Assembly (NCBI GenBank): GCA_029204225.1
Contig: CM055100.1
Span: 60,900,560 to 60,964,559, forward strand
Direction of reading: 5' to 3'
DNA length: 64,000 nucleotides
DNA from: Diphasiastrum complanatum
Lineage: Eukaryota; Streptophyta; Lycopodiopsida; Lycopodiales; Lycopodiaceae
Below the pieces are notes generated by a model. That model was not told the DNA's origin, did not search any database, and worked only from the letters and a program-made list of their open reading frames with translations. A program made the position numbers and the translations under genes. Below are positions 58,768 through 64,000 of the stretch, in pieces; positions within the stretch are counted from its first letter, which is position 1, and each line of letters opens with the position of its first letter.

Positions 58768-60520
58768 TATTGTAAAGAAGCCCATAGCCCAATGAGCACA
58801 CAAGTCACGTTGTAAATAGAATAAAAGACTTGGGCCTCATTGTTAATTAAATAAAACTTGAGGCCACAATGTCAAATCAATAAACTTAGTCTAAGCTTAC
58901 AAAGTTGGGTCCAAAGTGAAACTCACATGTATCATGTGATTTCCAATGTACTTTTTTAAGACCGTTGGATTAGATTGGACCCAAGGTGAATGGTGAAGAT
59001 TAGAGCTCATATTTTTAGAAGTAGCCAAAGGAATTTTGGGACAAGGGCCTTCCCCATTGATAAAAAGGTACCACTTGTACCGTATTTCCATGCTTACTGA
59101 GGAGGAGGAAACTCTAGCAATTTGGAGAGAAGCATTCTCATTTGCTATTCTATGCTTGTTAATGCCATTGTTGTTTTGCTTTCAAGTTTTCATACTTTTT
59201 GGTTTCTATAGTTTATGTTTCTCCATTAGCATGTAAAATGAGCAAGTGAGCTAACCTCACATCTCACTCTCTTTCTCTCTCTCTCTTTTTCTTTCTCTAC
59301 TTCTTCTATCCATCTAACTCTCTCTCTCCCTCTCTTTTTCACTACAAATTATGAAGTATGTTGGGTTAGTGTAGAAAGGGGTAGTGTTAAGGTGGTAGTG
59401 TTAGAGGGAAAAGTAGGAAGCAACTAATAGTAGCATCTTGGCTTAGTTAGGCACCTATCCAGTGAACTAACCCTCTTGACAGGCGGAAGGGCTACTCACC
59501 GACTAAATCTACACCCTACATAGTCAAATTTTGGCTCGTCGAGATCATAGAAGAGAGCCTAACCACAATCAATCATACATAAGCAAAAAATGAGGGCTTC
59601 ACAATGTAAGAAAGGTAGGAGGAGGCTTAGCTTCTCTCTCTCGATCTCTATTCTTAATAATGAAAAGTGAATCCAAAATGGTGTCACATCCCTACTTATA
59701 GAGAAGCTAGGGTTAGATTTTTTGGTTCACCCAAAAACTATGTGCCATAAGAACTTGACTTCTAACAAGTTTTAAACCAATTTGCAATTTTAGACTACTT
59801 GGGTCCTTTCTTATTTTAGGCTCGATAGAGCATCGATCTACTTTTATTTCTTGTGCGATTGGCTTACGAATACAGTGCACCTTCTACAGGTGTCTGACGT
59901 TACATTACAAGTAGATCTAAGTCATTATGCCAACTTGGCCATGCTTTTGTTCCCGTCACTATAAAATATGTTGGAGAGAGCTTTATTTTCGCTTGTTGGC
60001 TGGTCCGCGACTTGTTGACTTCTTTGGCATTGGCGTTCCCAATACATTTTAATTCTGGAACACCTTGTCTGTGATTTGTCGACGCTCTTTAACATAGTTT
60101 GGCAGCTTGACTCCGTCACTTGAAATCCGTTAGGCTCTTTTGGCATTTGGAATCCGTTAGGAGAATCTTCACCTCAATCTTCTAACATTAAAAATTTGAT
60201 CATAAACACTTAATTATAGTAAGGTATTGTCCTTGTCCATACAACAGTAGCAACCTATTGTGCTTCAAATGTGAAAGCAAGATCAATTATAAAATCAACA
60301 TTCTACACATAGAAAACCAAGATATCAAGAGAAATACACATGAGATGGACATAGAATCATAAGAGATGAATTTTTCACATCAAAAGAGAATATAATGATA
60401 TGTTCTCCACACTTCTACTACTATTTATAGCTACTCAAATGTCATTTTTCCACTTGTCCTAATTGGTAATTTCTTGGTATCACAGCAAATGACCTAGAAA
60501 TTCTAGTCTAGATGCAGTAA
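58768..60520. other. No gene; CT-rich tract
   Basis: A CT-rich tract lies at about 59266-59340. Open frames in the region (58897-59091, 59925-60146) carry no domain. Confidence 0.45.
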
Positions 60521-61210
60521 TGTGTTAAAAGTACAGTACTAAGGACCATAAATGGATCTTTGAATGATCCACAAGGTTGATTGTGTGTTGTTAAACAATC
60601 TATCAGATACTAGTCATCAAACAAGATCTAGTTTAGCAGCTTTATAGAAAACAAGTAGAGACAATCAAATCATTGATCATAAGCTAAAATCCGACTTCAC
60701 ACATGTGAAAATGAGGCTGTAGTACGGCCTGTAGACAGATTTTAAAGTGTGCCAAAGATGAGTTTCATTGGAATCAATCACTATCATCATACAACGAGAG
60801 AAAATCTGAGTTTCTCCTTGAGGCTCCAAAAAGTTTCTGTCTTCTCACTATAGAGAATGGAAATACATAGTAAAAGACACTTCCTTTGCAAAGTTAGGTG
60901 AAAATCCAGCATGTAATAAGAAAGTAGACTCAACTTTCTTGCCCTAATGTGAAAACCCTTGTCTAGATCCAAGGGTCATGCTTGGTAGGTGCATGGTAGG
61001 TACAAATCTCATCATAAATCATGGTCTAGATCCTACAAAGTAGGAATCACTACCAAATAGACACAACCACTCTTCTTGACTCGTGGTAACCTACATAAGG
61101 TGTGGATTGACAAGTGGCACTTTGGCCATTCAAGTGTCTAACAAAAAAATATTGGCAAAATATACAATATTCTACATGGCTAGATTTGCCAATGTAGGCA
61201 AATTTTCACA
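60521..61210 (-). repeat. Copia LTR of C family, minus orientation
   Basis: Reverse complement of the C LTR from TGTGAAAATTTGCC (61210) to GTACAGTACTTT..CACA (60521). A polypurine-like GATTTGAGGAT lies on the 5' side, so it is a 3' LTR. No primer site adjoins. Confidence 0.75.
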
Positions 61211-61986
61211 ATCCTCAAATCTAGCCTTGGAAACAATAATGTATCTATCTACAATTTTAAGACCTGATCTTAACATCAGAAATGAATCATATTCAAGTTT
61301 AGAAGATGACTAATGAGCCCCCAAAGATGATGACATGACTTATCACCATATCCAAGATAGAGGTTCTTTGATCTTGATCTCCTCGAAGATGAATTGAAGA
61401 GCCTTGATTCTTCCTTGCACCTTTGCACTTGATTTCATCCATGTTGAGTGAAGATGCATGAACTTGAAACTTGCTCCTCCTTGATCTTCAAGTTTCTCTT
61501 TGAAGGAAATCTGATGTCTCCATGTCTTGTGAAAATCATATTGATCAAGATCACAAAACAAGTACTTGCTACTATTACCAAGATTTATCATGCTAAAATG
61601 ACTAGTCCACAAACCATCAAACATAAGCATGATTTTCCTAATCTAGTAATTACAAGCGATCTTGAACTTTATGAGGCTACATACTTGCTTATGGATATGA
61701 GCGTCCTTCAAGGATGTTTCACTTATTCTCATAAGAAGCTTACAATTTGCCTCTCCAAAAGACAAAACACATTTTCAAAACAATGTGTGATTAACTCATT
61801 ATTGCTCTTCCAAAATCCGAGAGCACTCATTTGATCAAACAACCAATTTACTCTAAAGTGGTTCATAACAATTTTTAGATCACTAAGACATAAAAACTTG
61901 TTCTCAAATGCCTCAAGTTGCCTCATGTAGTTCTCATAGCAAAATGGTTTATCAAGCATTGAAGTAAGAAAAGTGTTAGATGTGAA
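61211..61986 (-). pseudogene. Unrecognised internal remnant of a minus-strand copia
   Basis: The minus-strand frames 61343-61630 and 61729-61959 (MRQLEAFENKFLCLSDLKIV) lie upstream of the polypurine tract of the 60521-61210 LTR. No copia motif is clear. Confidence 0.3.
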
Positions 61987-62303
61987 TGTAAAAATTACAG
62001 CAAATAAGGATCCTAAAACACTTGAAATGATGAGGGAAACAATAGATTATGATTTCATAAGATTAGCACAAGTTGAACCATCAAAATCCATCAAAAATCT
62101 ATGCTTGAACCTCACTAAATGGCCCAAATCCTTGAAGAAGGCTTCACACGTGTGAAAGTACGGCCTCCCACAGTCTGAGTACTGTACACCAGACCTACAT
62201 TCAATCCTATAATCATTAGTAATCACAAGTACTCAAACAATTATGAACATAGAGAGCAATTGCACCATTATGAGAGAAAAAACATGGAATTGCTTGATTG
62301 ATT
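61987..62303 (-). repeat. Left arm of LTR inverted repeat
   Basis: Reverse complement of 62633-62949 with only a handful of differences, nearly all near the inner end. It is the LTR of element I family in minus orientation. Confidence 0.9.
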
Positions 62304-62632
62304 TTGGTGAGATATCATCACCTATATATACATGATCCATCACGGTTTTGGGCAGGTATGAGTAGCAGCCCTAAACCTATCCCTAATGCTAATTTTGGTG
62401 GATCTTTCATCCCTACCAAGTTAGGGTTGGAATCTTGGAGATCCCTCAACAATGCAAAAATTACCAAAAATAGCTCCTATTTTTTCTCCCTTGTATCTAA
62501 GCATAATTTGGACTCATTCCAAAGGTTCTAACACTTAGGTCTACTTGAGAACATCCTTATGAATGGAATCCTATGCTATTTGGCACGTGTGACAAGCCAC
62601 ATCATGACCATCTAACTATTTACAAGTCATAT

Positions 62633-62949
62633 AATCAATCAAGCAATTTCATGATTTTTCTCTCATAATGGTGCAATTGCTCTCTATGTTCATAATTGTT
62701 TGAGTACTTGTGATTACTAATGATTATAGGATTGAATGTAGGTCTGGTGTACAGTACTCAGACTGTGGGAGGCCGTACTTTCACACGTGTGAAGCCTTCT
62801 TCAAAGATTTGGGCCATTTAGTGAGGTTCAAGCATAGATTTTTGATGGATTTTGATGGTTCAACTTGTGCTAATCTTATGAAATCATAATCTATTGTTTC
62901 CCTCATCATTTCAAGTGTTTTAGGATCCTTATTTGCTGTAATTTTTACA
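62633..62949 (+). repeat. Right arm; 3' part of 5' LTR of copia I
   Basis: Ends TTTTTACA directly before a primer-binding site. CACACGTGTG at 62782-62791. The loop between the arms (62304-62632) has no gene. Confidence 0.9.
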
Positions 62950-62962
62950 TGGTATCAGAGCC
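62950..62962 (+). other. tRNA-iMet primer-binding site of copia I
   Basis: TGGTATCAGAGCC follows the LTR end directly. Confidence 0.95.
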
Positions 62963-63761
62963 TAAAGGCTGAAATGAGCTAAATCCTTGGTTTTTATTCA
63001 ATTTGATCACAATTTTTGATCTAAATCTTGTGTAGATTGGATCTTAGCATCTAGTATTGATTCTAGAACTCAAAGTGAGTCAAATACATTGGAGATTGGT
63101 GTTGTGTGACTTCATTTGCAGGTGTTTAGGTGTCTAAAACCAGAGGCAAAGTTGAATTCAATTCACATTACCAAGATAGTAAGTTTTGCTTGCTCCAAGC
63201 ATTGATTTCTAAGCGAGTTTTGGAGGTGATTTCATAGAGAAGGCTTTCTAGCATTCAAGGAGAGGGAAGATCAGAGTTTTGGGGACTCTTCAAGGCTGTT
63301 CTAAGGTGTAGTAGACACCTCCTAAAGTGATTTAGGTTCAGTCCAACCATTGCTTGACTTATGCACCAAATTAGATCAATTTTTCATCAATTTTGATCAT
63401 TTTTTTGCTTGTGATTGGATAGTAGATTGTGTTGCATCTTCATTAAGTTCCATTTAGATCTTTTACAAGTGATTTTGGAAGTATATTAGGTTGCTGAAAT
63501 TCACTCTTGATCAGATCATTTGGAAGCTTTAATGTTCTTTATAGAAAGAGGGGCAATTCTACTAGTATTGTCTACTTCAATCAAGCAAGTGCATTGTTTC
63601 TAGTATTCTATGATTTGATTTTGTTAGAGATCATTCTTAGATCTTTATAGGAAGTCTATTACTGATCTTTTCAGGTCCCTAAGAAGTGGGATAAGGTAGA
63701 CCTTCAATCAAATCAATAGAAGTAACCTTCATTTGTGTCAAGTCCTTGATTAGGAGACTAG

Positions 63762-64000
63762 ATGGCATCTATAAATGCATATCTTTTGGATACTAATGAA
63801 AGGCTCAACAAAACTAACTATTCCATATGGAAAGTTAGAATGGAATCTATCATGATCATGCAAGATCTGATGGAAATTGTAAATGGTAAGGAGGGTGAAC
63901 CTATTCATCCTCAAGAAAAAGCCAAATACATCAAGAGGTGCAATGTTGCACTACATTGCATAAAAATGAATGTTGCAAATGAACTCTTAAGAGAGGTAGG
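63762..64000 (+). CDS. Copia I Gag N-terminus (runs off window)
   Basis: ATG at 63762 opens MASINAYLLDTNERL, NYSIWKVRMESIMIMQDLM and KMNVANELLREV, a typical intact copia Gag start, without a stop up to the window end (79 codons). It begins about 800 bp after the primer-binding site, as in elements A and D. The young-looking LTR and intact frame suggest a recent, possibly active element; the rest lies outside. Confidence 0.9.
   Translation, partial: MASINAYLLDTNERLNKTNYSIWKVRMESIMIMQDLMEIVNGKEGEPIHPQEKAKYIKRCNVALHCIKMNVANELLREV

Overview
The window looks like repeat-rich plant nuclear DNA. It holds nested and decayed LTR retrotransposons of the Ty1-copia and Ty3-gypsy superfamilies. Several have a primer-binding site complementary to plant initiator-methionine tRNA (TGGTATCAGAGCC), and the Gag, protease, reverse transcriptase (RT), RNase H and integrase motifs are of plant type. 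The DNA is AT-rich with long simple repeats. I see no intact host gene, tRNA or rRNA. The plant lineage cannot be resolved from the sequence.

Layout. 0-7.2 kb: an unrecognised broken coding stretch, a broken gypsy pol (1.9-3.1 kb), a small TIR element in TA microsatellite (4.97-5.63 kb) and microsatellites. 7.2-11.3 kb: copia element A, which has two LTRs, gag and protease but no RT. 11.3-12.3 kb: a repeat with a spacing near 70 bp. 12.5-16.2 kb: element K1 (minus). 17.2-18.4 kb: copia J (minus). 19-25.3 kb: gypsy E (minus), the only copy with gag, protease, RT, RNase H and integrase all traceable. 25.5-28.1 kb: copia B (minus). 28.15-30 kb: copia D (plus). 30-34 kb: K2, a second copy of K1. 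34.8-35.5 kb: a 25-bp minisatellite. 35.5-38.6 kb: copia F (plus). 38.8-41.9 kb: broken copia G, a gypsy integrase piece and a K-type LTR. 42.9-48.8 kb: element H, complete with target-site duplication ATATC. 50.3-50.5 kb: a gypsy integrase tail. 51.0-55.3 kb: copia element C, complete with target-site duplication CTATG. 55.3-58.7 kb: a long broken reading frame of unknown family. 60.5-64 kb: copia LTRs, two of them forming a large hairpin, and the start of a young element I that runs off the end.

The most interesting signals are these. (1) Element H carries, antisense to its own genes, a fragment that looks like a captured host gene with a syntaxin-6 N-terminal-like domain; its own product joins a 13-residue acidic Cys/Gln repeat to a Gag and has no polymerase. 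(2) In many of these elements nearly all premature stops sit where Gln or Arg is expected while Trp codons survive, which fits cytosine deamination at CAG and CGA on the coding strand. (3) Three elements (A, C, H) kept LTRs and Gag but lost the polymerase. (4) A palindrome, CACACGTGTG, recurs near the primer-binding site of otherwise diverged copia LTRs.
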